A DNA stretch of 64,000 nucleotides from Clostridium estertheticum (GTDB taxonomy: Bacteria; Bacillota; Clostridia; Clostridiales; Clostridiaceae), in assembly GCF_011065935.2 (NCBI RefSeq), contig NZ_JAAMNH020000001.1, forward strand, positions 4,423,001 to 4,487,000, in the 5' to 3' direction. How positions within the stretch are numbered: position 1 is the stretch's first letter; every line of letters starts with the position of its first letter. Both the position numbers and the translations under genes were made by a program. Positions 9,123 to 18,762 of this stretch are shown here, piece after piece. Under the pieces are notes generated by a model, which did no database searches, was not told where the DNA came from, and worked only from the letters and a program-made list of their open reading frames with translations.

Positions 9123-9357
9123 AGCCCTCTCCTTAATATATGTTTAGTAGATAAACATTAGCTTATTCATATTCTATCATATATGTTTTTGTTTTCCAAG
9201 TGAATTATGTGAATTTTCATAAAATAATCAAAATTCTTTTAATGTCACAATAGGATATTCATTTTAAAATTGCAAATACTATTAGTTGATATGAGTAAAA
9301 AATATATATTGTGCTATATGAATTAATTGCCCCAGAGAATAGCAAGGAGGTTTTATA

Positions 9358-9834
9358 GTGTGCTTAGAAAATTTATCTAATGAAAAATTTAAACAACTAG
9401 AGGATTTTATAAAAACCGTTCCTAATGACCGTAGTTCTTTAATCGAAGTCTTACATAAATCGCAACAAATATTTGGCTATCTTCCTAACGAAGTTCAGGA
9501 TTTCGTTGGAGAAAAATTACATGTTCCTACAGCCTCAGTATACGGTGTTGTAACCTTTTACTCCTACTTCACTACAGTTCCAAGAGGTAAATATGTTATA
9601 AACATATGCACTGGAACGGCTTGTTTTGTTAGGGGAGCTGCTGATATATTAGGTGAGTTTGAAAGAAGGCTGAGCATATCTGCTGGAGAAACTACCCCGG
9701 ATAAAAAATATACTATTGAAACACTTAGATGTGTAGGTGCCTGTGGACTTGCTCCAGTAGTAACAGTTAACGGTAAAGTTTTTGGTCATTTTAAAACCAA
9801 TGATGTAATTAAAATTTTAGAAATGTACTCATAA
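9358..9834 (+). CDS. hydC: NuoE-like subunit of bifurcating [FeFe]-hydrogenase
   Basis: 2Fe-2S thioredoxin-fold subunit (158 aa) of the NAD(P)-linked hydrogenase. The four cluster cysteines are seen in NICTGTACFVRG and LRCVGACGLAPVV, the NuoE/HndA pattern. The start is a GTG at 9358 with AGGAGG upstream. First gene of a three-gene operon with the NuoF-like and catalytic subunits. It would pass electrons within the NADH/ferredoxin-dependent complex. The symbol follows Thermotoga HydABC nomenclature; HndA is an equivalent name. Confidence 0.92.
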   Translation: MCLENLSNEKFKQLEDFIKTVPNDRSSLIEVLHKSQQIFGYLPNEVQDFVGEKLHVPTASVYGVVTFYSYFTTVPRGKYVINICTGTACFVRGAADILGEFERRLSISAGETTPDKKYTIETLRCVGACGLAPVVTVNGKVFGHFKTNDVIKILEMYS

Positions 9835-9896
9835 TAGGAGAATTATAGCAATTTATAATTGTTATTTTCACTAAAAAAAAGCGAGGAGGATATGCC

Positions 9897-11792
9897 TTGA
9901 ATAAAATCAATTCTTTTGAACAACTTGCGAAAGCTCATGAGGATTTTACGCAATTATTAAAGCTCAGAAAATTCTCACATGAGCAAGAGATAAGCGTAGA
10001 ACATACTAGATGTAAGCGTGAAATACTAGTTTGTGGTGGAACTGGGTGCCAATCTGCTGATAGTTCACTCATTATTGATAACTTGAACGCAAAGATAAAA
10101 GAGTCAGGATTATCTCAGGAAGTAACAGCACATGTAACAGGTTGCTTTGGATTTTGTGAAAAAGGTCCTATTGTAAAAATAGATCCTGACAATGTGTTTT
10201 ATGTTGAAGTAAAACCTGAGGATACTGATGAAATAGTGCAGCAGCATTTGCTTCATGGTAATGTAATTGAAAGATTATTATATGAGGAACCAACTTTGAA
10301 ACAAAAGGTTAAAAGGCAAGACGAAATATCCTTTTATAAAAAACAGAATAGAATTGCACTTAGAAACTGTGGTCTTATTAATCCTGAAGATATAAAAGAA
10401 TCAATTGCTGAGAAAGGTTACATGGCCCTAGGCAAAGTTATTACTACAATGTCTCAGGATGATATTATTAAACTAATCTCTGATTCTGGACTTCGAGGAC
10501 GTGGTGGCGGTGGTTTCCCTACAGGGAAAAAATGGTCTTTTGCTAAAAAATATGAAGCTCCGCAAAAATATATCATATGTAATGCAGATGAAGGGGATCC
10601 TGGTGCTTTTATGGATCGTTCCATACTAGAAGGGGATCCTCATAGTGTATTAGAAGCTATGGCTATTGCGGGATTCGCCATAGGTGCCTCCCTAGGTTAT
10701 ATATATATAAGAGCTGAGTACCCACTCGCAATTGATAGACTTAAAATAGCTATTGAACAGGCTCGCGCTTGTGGTGTTTTGGGTAACAATATCTTAGGAA
10801 CTAACTTTAGCTTCGATGTGTACTTAAAATATGGTGCAGGTGCCTTTGTGTGTGGAGAAGAAACTGCCCTTATAAAATCCATTGAAGGATATCGTGGAGA
10901 ACCCACAAATAAGCCACCCTTCCCAGCTGAAAGTGGTCTTTGGGATAAGCCTACAAGTGTTAACAATGTAGAAACCTTTGCATGCATCCCCGCCATTATA
11001 AATAAAGGTTCAGAATGGTTCAGCTCTATAGGAACAAAAACTTCTAAAGGAACCAAAGTTTTTGCTCTTGCAGGCAAAATCAATAATGTTGGTCTCGTTG
11101 AAGTTCCAATGGGAACTACACTCCGAGAAATCATATATGATATTGGCGGTGGCATTAAAAATGGACGTGAATTTAAAGCCGTTCAAACTGGTGGCCCTTC
11201 TGGAGGGTGCATTCCAGCTTCTCTTTTGGATACACCAATAGACTATGAATCACTAAATTCTATAGGCTCCATGATGGGCTCTGGTGGGATGATTGTAATG
11301 GATGAGGATAACTGCATGGTGGATATTGCAAAATTCTATCTCCAATTTACTTTAGAAGAGTCTTGTGGTAAATGCACTCCTTGTAGAATAGGCAATACTA
11401 GATTGTACGAAATAGTAGAAAAAATAACAAAAGGTAGAGCTACCGAGCAAGATATAGCTAATTTGAAGGAGCTTGGTCAAATTATAAAGGATACATCTCT
11501 TTGTGGCCTTGGCCAAACCTCTCCAAATCCTGTTCTAAGTAATCTAAAATATTTTGAAGAGGAATTCAATGCTCATGTACGAGATAAACACTGTCCTGCT
11601 GGAGTATGTAAAGAATTATTAATGTATGAAATAACAGACAAGTGTATAGGTTGCACTCGTTGCGCTAAAATTTGTCCCGTTACCTGTATACATGGAAAAG
11701 TTAAAGAGCTCCATGTTATTGATCAAAATAGATGCATTAAATGTGGTTCATGCTATGAAGTATGCCCAGTAGATGCCATAATCAGAAAATAA
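9897..11792 (+). CDS. hydB: NuoF-like NADH/FMN subunit of [FeFe]-hydrogenase
   Basis: 631-aa flavoprotein. Residues 40-125 are a 2Fe-2S thioredoxin-like domain (CGGTGCQS, CFGFCEKGP). The FMN/NADH domain follows with RGRGGGGFPTGKKWSFA and CNADEGDPGAFMDRS. The 4Fe-4S motif is ESCGKCTPCRIG. The C-terminus adds two 4Fe-4S clusters (CIGCTRCAKICPVTCI and CIKCGSCYEVCPVDAI). This is the HydB/HndC architecture, the proposed site of electron bifurcation between NADH and ferredoxin. The start is a TTG at 9897 behind GCGAGGAGG. It follows hydC by 62 bp. Confidence 0.94.
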   Translation: MNKINSFEQLAKAHEDFTQLLKLRKFSHEQEISVEHTRCKREILVCGGTGCQSADSSLIIDNLNAKIKESGLSQEVTAHVTGCFGFCEKGPIVKIDPDNVFYVEVKPEDTDEIVQQHLLHGNVIERLLYEEPTLKQKVKRQDEISFYKKQNRIALRNCGLINPEDIKESIAEKGYMALGKVITTMSQDDIIKLISDSGLRGRGGGGFPTGKKWSFAKKYEAPQKYIICNADEGDPGAFMDRSILEGDPHSVLEAMAIAGFAIGASLGYIYIRAEYPLAIDRLKIAIEQARACGVLGNNILGTNFSFDVYLKYGAGAFVCGEETALIKSIEGYRGEPTNKPPFPAESGLWDKPTSVNNVETFACIPAIINKGSEWFSSIGTKTSKGTKVFALAGKINNVGLVEVPMGTTLREIIYDIGGGIKNGREFKAVQTGGPSGGCIPASLLDTPIDYESLNSIGSMMGSGGMIVMDEDNCMVDIAKFYLQFTLEESCGKCTPCRIGNTRLYEIVEKITKGRATEQDIANLKELGQIIKDTSLCGLGQTSPNPVLSNLKYFEEEFNAHVRDKHCPAGVCKELLMYEITDKCIGCTRCAKICPVTCIHGKVKELHVIDQNRCIKCGSCYEVCPVDAIIRK

Positions 11793-11813
11793 AACTTAAG
11801 AGAGGTGAAAACT

Positions 11814-13580
11814 TTGAATTTAGTAACTCTAACTATAAATGATAAAAAAATTGAAGTAGCAGAGGGCTCTTCTATTTTAGACGCAGCTAAAAGTCTTAAT
11901 ATTCGCATACCTACCTTATGTCATTTTAAACTTCATGATGACAAAACTATAAATGATCCTGGTTCCTGCAGAGTATGTGTAGTAGAGGTAGAAGGTCGCA
12001 GAAATTTAGCTCCTGCCTGTTCCACTCCTGTTGCTAGCGGAATGGTTATAAAAACTAATTCTATAAGGGCAATAAAAGCACGTAGAGCAGTAGTTGAACT
12101 CTTTCTTTCTAATCATCCTAAAGAATGTTTATTATGCGAAAAAAATCTTCACTGTGAACTTCAATCACTAGCAGCAGAAATGGATATACGCGAAATTAGA
12201 TATGTTGGTAAAATGTCTCATTATCCAACAGATAATTCAAGTTATTCAATTATAAGAAATCTTGATAAATGTATTTTATGTAGGCGCTGTGAAACTATGT
12301 GTAATGAAGTTCAAACCTGCAGAGTTTTATCTGGAATCAATAGAGGTTTTATAACTAACGTAGCTCCTGCTTTTAATGCACCTATTGCTGAAACGAACTG
12401 TACTTTCTGCGGTCAGTGTGTTGCAGTATGCCCAACTGCAGCTTTAACAGAGGTTAACTTTACACCAAATGTTTGGGATGCTATAAATGCTAAGGATAAA
12501 ATAGTGGTAGTACAAACTGCACCAGCTATAAGAGCGGCTCTTGGAGAAGATTTTGACTTAGAACCAGGTACAGTAGTAACTGGTAAAATGGTATCAGCTC
12601 TACGAGCCCTAGGATTTGATTATGTTTTTGATACAGACTTTGCAGCTGACTTAACTATAATGGAGGAAGCTAGTGAATTTGTACATAGGCTAGAACATGG
12701 TGGTACCTTACCTATGCTCACCAGTTGCTGCCCAGCATGGATAACCATGTTAGAACACGACTACCCTGAAATGTTAGATATTCCTTCAACTTGCAAATCG
12801 CCTCATCAAATGTTTGGAGTTATAGCTAAAACATATTTCGCAGAAAAAATGAATATAGATCCTAAAAAAATGGTAGTAGTATCTGTTATGCCTTGTCTTG
12901 CCAAAAAATATGAAGCTGCAAGAGATGAACTAAAGCATGATAATTTAAGAGATGTTGATATTGTAATAACCACTAGGGAACTCGCAAAAATGATTAAAGA
13001 GGCTGGTATTGACTTTAATTCTCTTGAGGATGATGATTTTGATAACCCACTGGGAGAATCCACAGGAGCCGGAGTTATCTTTGGAGCTTCCGGAGGGGTT
13101 TTAGAAGCCGCTGTCCGCACTGCTTATGAGTGGATTACAGGTGTTACCGGTCCAGCATTACAGTTCCACTCTATTAGGGGGCTTGAAGGCAGTAAAAAAG
13201 CAACTCTTAAAATAAAAGACACCGATGTAAATGTAGCAGTAACCAATGGCCTAGGTAATGCCAGAAAATTACTTGAATCTATAAAAAATGGTGAATCTAC
13301 CTACCATATAATAGAGATCATGGCATGCCCAGGTGGTTGCATTGGTGGCGGAGGCCAACCATATATTTACGGTAATAGTGATATTCTTAAAAAGAGAGTA
13401 GAGGCTATTTACAGTGAAGATGATAATAAAGTCATAAAAAAATCTCATGAAAACCCTTATATTCAAAAGCTCTATAGTGAATTTTTAGGGGAACCTTATG
13501 GTGAAAAAGCTCATGAGCTACTTCATACTCATTATGTTAATCGAAAATATCAAAAGATGAAACAATATGAACCTAAGTAA
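11814..13580 (+). CDS. hydA: [FeFe]-hydrogenase catalytic subunit
   Basis: About 588 aa. It has an N-terminal 2Fe-2S domain (CRVCVVEVEGRRNLAPAC), the His-Cys 4Fe-4S motif (HPKECLLCEKNLHCELQ) and two further 4Fe-4S motifs (CILCRRCETMC, CTFCGQCVAVCP). The H-cluster motifs are L1 TSCCPAWITM, L2 MPCLAKKYEA and L3 ACPGGCIGGGGQPY. All bridging and cluster Cys are present, so the enzyme looks active; the separate HydEFG maturases must be elsewhere. I prefer the TTG at 11814, because AGAGAGGTGA ends 5 nt upstream, over an in-frame GTG at 11805. Confidence 0.95.
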   Translation: MNLVTLTINDKKIEVAEGSSILDAAKSLNIRIPTLCHFKLHDDKTINDPGSCRVCVVEVEGRRNLAPACSTPVASGMVIKTNSIRAIKARRAVVELFLSNHPKECLLCEKNLHCELQSLAAEMDIREIRYVGKMSHYPTDNSSYSIIRNLDKCILCRRCETMCNEVQTCRVLSGINRGFITNVAPAFNAPIAETNCTFCGQCVAVCPTAALTEVNFTPNVWDAINAKDKIVVVQTAPAIRAALGEDFDLEPGTVVTGKMVSALRALGFDYVFDTDFAADLTIMEEASEFVHRLEHGGTLPMLTSCCPAWITMLEHDYPEMLDIPSTCKSPHQMFGVIAKTYFAEKMNIDPKKMVVVSVMPCLAKKYEAARDELKHDNLRDVDIVITTRELAKMIKEAGIDFNSLEDDDFDNPLGESTGAGVIFGASGGVLEAAVRTAYEWITGVTGPALQFHSIRGLEGSKKATLKIKDTDVNVAVTNGLGNARKLLESIKNGESTYHIIEIMACPGGCIGGGGQPYIYGNSDILKKRVEAIYSEDDNKVIKKSHENPYIQKLYSEFLGEPYGEKAHELLHTHYVNRKYQKMKQYEPK

Positions 13581-13599
13581 TATTTCAAAAAAAATTAAT

Positions 13600-13629
13600 G
13601 GCTTACCACTTGTGATGATGTAGTAAGCC
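13600..13629 (+). terminator. Stem-loop after hydA, probable terminator
   Basis: GGCTTAC pairs with GTAAGCC (7 bp, 16-nt loop) 20 bp after the hydA stop. The T-run is weak, so the call is tentative. Confidence 0.5.
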
Positions 13630-13710
13630 TATTTAATATCTTTCTACTATTAATAGAATTATAAATTTCTTTAATATAAAAAAATGATAATTTTATACTT
13701 AAGTATTTTA

Positions 13711-13760
13711 TCTTAGATTATGCTAACAATATATCCTTTTAGTTATAGCATAATTTAAGA
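13711..13760. repeat. Palindromic repeat, minimal copy E
   Basis: Carries only the outer stem of the nested hairpin family: TCTTAGATTATGCTAAC (13711-13727) pairs with GTTATAGCATAATTTAAGA (13742-13760). It lies between convergent hydA and the hydrolase gene, 10 bp from the latter's stop. Confidence 0.75.
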
Positions 13761-13769
13761 AAAAATTGA

Positions 13770-14711
13770 TTAACTTATATTGTTTTTTAAATGAGCGTTA
13801 AGCCATATTATTACATCCTTAATTACTTCTTCCCTATTAGTCTCGTTAAGCATCTCATGTCTTCCATCTTTATAAAGCTTATAATTTAAATCCACCACTC
13901 CATGTTGTTTATAAGTTTTAACCAATTTTAGAACACCCTTACCATTTTTTCCTACGGGGTCTTTAGCTCCTGAGAATATATAAATAGGTAAATCTTTAGG
14001 AACATTTTTAATTTCCTTGTTGTCTGCTATACTCTTAAGTCCACCTAAAAAATCATAGAAAAATCCCGCTGTAAACACCGTCCCACAGAATGGATCATCT
14101 ATATATTTATCTACTTGTTTGTTATCCCTACTTAACCAATCAAAAGCTGTTCTATTTGGCTTAAAGGAATTGTTATAGCTTCCAAAAGATAATTTATCTA
14201 ATTTTTTACTTTTGCCAGCTCTTCCAATTTTCTTGATCTCGCCCTTTGCTATTAGCCTTGCTATATCTATAGTAATTCCCTGTTTACCACAGGATCCTGA
14301 AATAATTGCGCCCTTTAATTCACTTCCATATAAACAAATATATCTTTGTGTCAAGAAAGATCCCATACTATGGCCAAATAAAAATATAGGTAAATTGTGA
14401 TTTTCTTCTTTAATTCTTTCATTCAGTTGATGCATATTTTCAACCATTGAATTAAAGCCATCCTCACCTAAGTCTCCTAATTTGGAAGCTTCACCTGCAG
14501 TTTTCCCATGCCCTCTATGGTCATTAGCATAAACAATAAAACCCTCATTTGTTAAAGCCCTTGCAAAGCCTTCATACCTGGCCGCTGTTTCTGCCATTCC
14601 ATGGGCTATCTGAACTACCCCCTTAACCTGTACATTCTCATCTGGTAGCCATTTGTATACAAATATTTCTAAGTCACCCTTGTCCACAATCTTAAAATTT
14701 TCTACTTTCAT
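13770..14711 (-). CDS. Alpha/beta hydrolase, monoglyceride lipase/lysophospholipase-like
   Basis: Cytosolic serine hydrolase of the Hydrolase_4 (serine aminopeptidase S33-like) group, 313 aa. Oxyanion region QIAHGMAETAARYEGFA, then YANDHRGHGKT. The nucleophile elbow is FLFGHSMGSFL (Ser near residue 118). The acid is in IFSGAKDPVG and the His in YKDGRHEMLNE. These match PldB/monoacylglycerol lipase-like enzymes; the real substrate is not determined. The start ATG at 14711 has a GGGGGC-type site (the +strand reads CCAGCCCCC). Confidence 0.87.
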   Translation of the reverse strand: MKVENFKIVDKGDLEIFVYKWLPDENVQVKGVVQIAHGMAETAARYEGFARALTNEGFIVYANDHRGHGKTAGEASKLGDLGEDGFNSMVENMHQLNERIKEENHNLPIFLFGHSMGSFLTQRYICLYGSELKGAIISGSCGKQGITIDIARLIAKGEIKKIGRAGKSKKLDKLSFGSYNNSFKPNRTAFDWLSRDNKQVDKYIDDPFCGTVFTAGFFYDFLGGLKSIADNKEIKNVPKDLPIYIFSGAKDPVGKNGKGVLKLVKTYKQHGVVDLNYKLYKDGRHEMLNETNREEVIKDVIIWLNAHLKNNIS

Positions 14712-15055
14712 AACCCCAGCCCCCTATATTTTTTTATAAAAATGCTTATATTAGCCACAAAATTATAATTCATAGCAATTTTATCACACTATATCTTATC
14801 TATATTTTTTGATATTATTAAATCCACTCGTGACCTTATAACCACCTTTGCAATCTTCATACACTACTAATGTAAGTCTACACCATTTTTGTAAAACTAT
14901 AAAGATTTATTCTTTGTTTTCCATCTACCAAATCGTGGACATGCACTGCATTTGCGCGATCTTTTAAAAACCAACTAATTAGTATTCTAATTTTTTTCAG
15001 ATGACTAGTATTTTTTTATTTTTTTTATAATAGGTCAAATTTTAGACACAAAAAA
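14712..15055. other. Intergenic region without a recognised gene
   Basis: AT-rich, with stop codons in all frames at short intervals. Read on the minus strand there is a short open stretch (VVYEDCKGGYKVTSGFN) with no start or ribosome site. I see no RNA gene or repeat here. Confidence 0.5.
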
Positions 15056-15098
15056 CCACACTTAATAAATCTATCGTTAGACAGATTTGTTAGTGTGG
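15056..15098 (-). terminator. Rho-independent terminator of the 15233-15607 gene
   Basis: CCACACT pairs with AGTGTGG, with a second inner pairing AATCT/AGATT. On the minus strand the stem is followed by a T6 run. Confidence 0.75.
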
Positions 15099-15232
15099 CC
15101 CTCATTTCTCTTAGCCATATTTCATGTTTACTCTCACTAAAATTATATCACTAAATTATACATTTGCAAAGCAATATTATTTAAATTCTAAAATTAATAT
15201 TATACTATAGTATATTGAAAATATATAAATGC

Positions 15233-15607
15233 TTATTTTTCCAGAGCTTTATATTCTACCTCTATATATTTATCTTCATCGTAAAATCTTTCTGTTTCCC
15301 CATAAATCCTTATATTTGTTTGTACAGCATTTTCAGCAATATATTTTGCAGTATTTATAGTTGCAATAATAGTTGTATCTGCTACAACCGCAGTTATCGC
15401 TGCTGTTATTTTTGTAGTTTTCCCCACCATTTTAGAAGCTATTGTACTATACTTCTTCGTGCTTACAGCTAATTTCTTACTACCTGATTTTTCTGCAATA
15501 GCAGATATAACATTACCCGTTACCTCAATGCTATGCTCAGCGGTATTTCCAACTAATTTTCCAGCACCATATATTATTTTTCCCACCATTGTCATCATCA
15601 TCACCAT
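15233..15607 (-). CDS. Hypothetical protein, 124 aa
   Basis: No family recognised. The product begins MVMMMTMVGKIIYGAGKLVGN and is rich in Ala, Thr, Lys and Ile. A central stretch (KTTKITAAITAVVADTTIIATINTAKYIAENAV, about residues 63-95) is mildly hydrophobic and probably helical. The C-terminus is acidic (YDEDKYIEVEYKALEK). Several in-frame ATGs follow each other, so the exact start is uncertain; AGGT precedes the first. It is followed by its own terminator, which supports a real, single-gene transcript. Confidence 0.6.
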   Translation of the reverse strand: MVMMMTMVGKIIYGAGKLVGNTAEHSIEVTGNVISAIAEKSGSKKLAVSTKKYSTIASKMVGKTTKITAAITAVVADTTIIATINTAKYIAENAVQTNIRIYGETERFYDEDKYIEVEYKALEK

Positions 15608-15857
15608 ACCTATATTTAATACTCTTATATAGTGTCACCTGACCTAATAGTATTATACCATATTTTTCAAAAATTATTGGTTAATATATTGTATCTGTAT
15701 TTATAATGAAACTCTATAATCATGAAGGTTCTCCATGTAGGAGTAAGGCATATAGTACCTAATAAGTTTTACAGAACCCATAGTCCTCTACATCATAAAT
15801 TTCCGTAAGCACCTAGGAAGTTAATTATTTACTACTTTTAGAAATAATGAGATGATA

Positions 15858-16167
15858 GGAAATTTCGATCCAGTGACTTGCAATAAAAATCAATGAAACT
15901 ATTGAAATTCAATTTAGATATTTTTTCTTAGATTATGCTAACAAAAGTATGTATTGCGCAGAATGCATTCGAACAAGCCTTAGTAATTCACAATTTATTT
16001 TATTTGCATTTTTTAGCAACTGTAAATAAAATAAATTTTAGAATTACTTGACGAAGTGAGAGCATTTCCAGCAATATATACTTTTCGTTATAGCATAATA
16101 TAAGAAAAAACGCTTAATCAAATTTCTAGTTTGGAGTTCTATTGTAAGGCACGTAGGAGGAATTCCC
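15858..16167. repeat. Long inverted repeat, copy B, with nested palindrome
   Basis: The outer arms resemble copy A (CTTGCAATAA... on the left, AAGGCACGTAGGAGG on the right). Inside is the nested hairpin family: TTAGATTATGCTAAC, TATGTATTGCGC, CTTAGTAATTC on the left and their partners GAATTACTTG, GCAATATATAC, GTTATAGCATAAT on the right. The innermost hairpin seen in copies C and D is half deleted here. It ends 10 bp from the SLH-gene stop. The rest of 15608-16177 holds no gene. Confidence 0.7.
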
Positions 16168-16177
16168 TATCTTCCCA

Positions 16178-18502
16178 TTAATATTGTGTATTTCTTACAT
16201 TATTAAGTGCATTATATACACCTACAGCCAATTGTTCCATTGTTGTATTGTCCTTTGGCTTAAATTCATTGTTTTCTATTTTTATAAAACCAAAAGCCTC
16301 TGCAATAGCAACATATCCTAAATTACCCTTACTTATTTGAGCTATATCTTTATAATTAATTTTAAACAAATCACTGTGCTCAGCCAATTTGCTATAATTA
16401 GTAAATTTAACTAAGGTTTTAGCTAGCTCCTCTCTAGTAACTAATTTGTCTCCTATAAATTCCCCATCTGAGTTTTCCATAATTCCATAGGATACAGCCA
16501 TTTGAAGGTATTTATAGTTTACATCAGATTTTGCAATGTTTGAGAACTTTAAATCTGCAGTTTTTTCTGCCATATATGGTGTATATCCTCTTGCATTTAC
16601 TAACATTTTGATTAAGTCAATTTGGGTAACTTTTTTATCTAATTTAAAATCACCAGTTTCTATTAATCCTTTAGATGCTAAAATGCTTAATTCTTTTTCT
16701 GCCTTACTACCTTTGATTTTCTCTTTAAACAATTCTATATTTTGGTCAATAATTTCACCATTATAATTTATAAACTTACCCGTAAGAGCATCAATACTTG
16801 TATAATCATACATCCCACTAGCATCGCCAAGTTTATAAGCGAGTTTCATTTCTAATTCTGGTTTTTCTGGATTATCACTTTTATTTATTTGAGTATAAAC
16901 CAGGACTGGTTTATACTTACTAAACATTATTTCACTTGCATTTTGCACACTTATCGCATTTTTAGTATCTGGAAATTTAATATTCTTATCCCAATTAGAA
17001 TTTAAACTATTCATTTCGCCAGTTACAGCGCTAAACCCAACATTTATAGTGTTTTCATTAAATTCTATGCCATTTTCTAATCTAGCAAAGTTAAAATAAT
17101 AATTTCTTTCCCCCATTTTATCATAACCATTATAACTATAATGAAGTTGCTCTGTTTTTAATTGTTTTACTTTATCGGGATAATACTTTGCAACTGCCTC
17201 TATAGCCTTAGCATATGCCTGTTCCCAGGATAATTTAGCAACGAATTTTCCACCTCCATTATAATCCTCATTAGAATATTTATAACAATTTGCTATTTCT
17301 CCAGTTAAAGCATCTATTGATACATTCCCACTTTCGTTGTATTTTCCTGCATCCCCTTTACTGAAAGATGCACTCCAAGTTTTATTAGTTGAACTGCCAA
17401 AGTTTTCAGGATATTCTTGATATCCTAACCCTTGAATTACATAACCCTCACCATAGATCTTATTTATGAAACTTTTTATTATAGTTCCTGCTTCCTCTTC
17501 TTCTATTGCCTTATCTCTAGGTGTTACCACTTTTGCACTATTATAAAATAAAGTTTTTTCTTTTTCATTTAAATCTTTTATTACAGGACCGCTAGCATTA
17601 TTAAATGGATCAATAAACTTGCCATCTTTAGCATCTAACATATTTCCTTTACTGAATTCTGGCACGTATACTACTTTTATATTTCTTTTATTTTCATAAT
17701 ACTTATAATTTTGTGTAAAAGCCATGAATTTCAAAGTCATTTTTGCTCCACTTTTAAAAGCTTCAACAGCAGTTTTGGAATCTACTATGGCTTTAATCTC
17801 TGGAAATTTTAAATCTGTATTCCAATTATTATTGTAAGAAACTACCTTCCCAGATACCCCATCAACTTCTATATTTATATTATTACCATCAAATTCTATA
17901 CCATTAACTTTATTTACATAGTTAAAATTATAATTAGGTGATCCATAATTTCCTAAATTATTATAATTTCTTTTATTTAATTCATCGTATTTATTTGGTT
18001 GAATTTTTTTAACAAAATCATCACTAATTTTTTCTGCTTGCATAATTGTTATTGTTGGAACCGTATTTTCTTCATTTGCGTTACGTTCATAATTATTTGC
18101 TTGAGTAACTTCACCAGTTTCTGCATTTAAGGTAACATTAATGCTAATAGTTTTTGCCATATTATTCATTTGCCAATTAATATTCCAGGAGCTACTCTGC
18201 TTCCCATTGTAATTTGATGTATTAAAGTTACTTGTTTGTGTTAATTTACTCTCATCTATTTCTGTATTAAAATAAGTTTTCATCATTCCCTTTGCAATTT
18301 CTTTTGCTTTTTCCTTTGATATTTTAACACTCTTCTCAGCTTCACTATTTGTTGTAATTGCAGTCCCGGTGGTTGTGTTTGTGGTTATGATGGGTGTAAC
18401 TTGTGTTGGAGCATTTGTCATTGTTTTTGCAAAAGTTGAAGTTGTACTAGTAAAGATTAATGCTGATGCTAATAGTATTGAAAACATTTTTTTCCTGTTC
18501 AT
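16178..18502 (-). CDS. Secreted YcdB/YcdC-repeat protein with C-terminal SLH domains
   Basis: 774-aa exported protein. The signal peptide is MNRKKMFSILLASALIFTSTT..AFA-like. After a Thr-rich linker come two copies of a YcdB/YcdC/PepSY-like unit. Each has a 'SVKISKEKAKEIAK / SWEQAYAKAIEAVAKYY' helix, a strand pair, and an 'NAETGEV' or 'DALTGEIANCY' turn, centred near residues 60-260 and 350-560. The last 170 residues contain SLH-type repeats (DLKFSNIAKSDVNYKYLQMAVSYGIM, VTREELAKTLVKF, NLGYVAIAEAFGFI), which would anchor it to the cell wall. Function unknown; probably a cell-wall-associated structural or peptidase-regulating protein. Confidence 0.85.
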   Translation of the reverse strand: MNRKKMFSILLASALIFTSTTSTFAKTMTNAPTQVTPIITTNTTTGTAITTNSEAEKSVKISKEKAKEIAKGMMKTYFNTEIDESKLTQTSNFNTSNYNGKQSSSWNINWQMNNMAKTISINVTLNAETGEVTQANNYERNANEENTVPTITIMQAEKISDDFVKKIQPNKYDELNKRNYNNLGNYGSPNYNFNYVNKVNGIEFDGNNINIEVDGVSGKVVSYNNNWNTDLKFPEIKAIVDSKTAVEAFKSGAKMTLKFMAFTQNYKYYENKRNIKVVYVPEFSKGNMLDAKDGKFIDPFNNASGPVIKDLNEKEKTLFYNSAKVVTPRDKAIEEEEAGTIIKSFINKIYGEGYVIQGLGYQEYPENFGSSTNKTWSASFSKGDAGKYNESGNVSIDALTGEIANCYKYSNEDYNGGGKFVAKLSWEQAYAKAIEAVAKYYPDKVKQLKTEQLHYSYNGYDKMGERNYYFNFARLENGIEFNENTINVGFSAVTGEMNSLNSNWDKNIKFPDTKNAISVQNASEIMFSKYKPVLVYTQINKSDNPEKPELEMKLAYKLGDASGMYDYTSIDALTGKFINYNGEIIDQNIELFKEKIKGSKAEKELSILASKGLIETGDFKLDKKVTQIDLIKMLVNARGYTPYMAEKTADLKFSNIAKSDVNYKYLQMAVSYGIMENSDGEFIGDKLVTREELAKTLVKFTNYSKLAEHSDLFKINYKDIAQISKGNLGYVAIAEAFGFIKIENNEFKPKDNTTMEQLAVGVYNALNNVRNTQY

Positions 18503-18762
18503 GATAATTCCTACCTTTCAATATAATATTTTATTATTTTATATATAAATCTATCTTTAGTTGAAAAGTATACTTTGTATAATTTTATTCTCATTCATAT
18601 ATATATATTATAGACGATTACAAATTTAATTTAGTTACATATAAATTACATTTATTTCTATTTAAATAAATTTTTTTCAATTATATTTGCAACTTTATAA
18701 ATCTTTTAAGGTATTGTATAATGGATAATGTTATAGAAAAAAAGGCATGGGAGTGAAAATAT

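Noticed and set aside
10697..11155. 152-codon antisense frame inside hydB
   Set aside because: It mirrors codon bias of the NuoF-like gene; no start context and no protein-like motifs.
12806..13120. 104-codon antisense frame inside hydA
   Set aside because: Shadow of the hydrogenase coding strand; no ribosome site.
15215..15472. 85-codon Cys/Phe-rich plus-strand frame
   Set aside because: Antisense to the 15233-15607 gene, with biased composition and no ribosome site.
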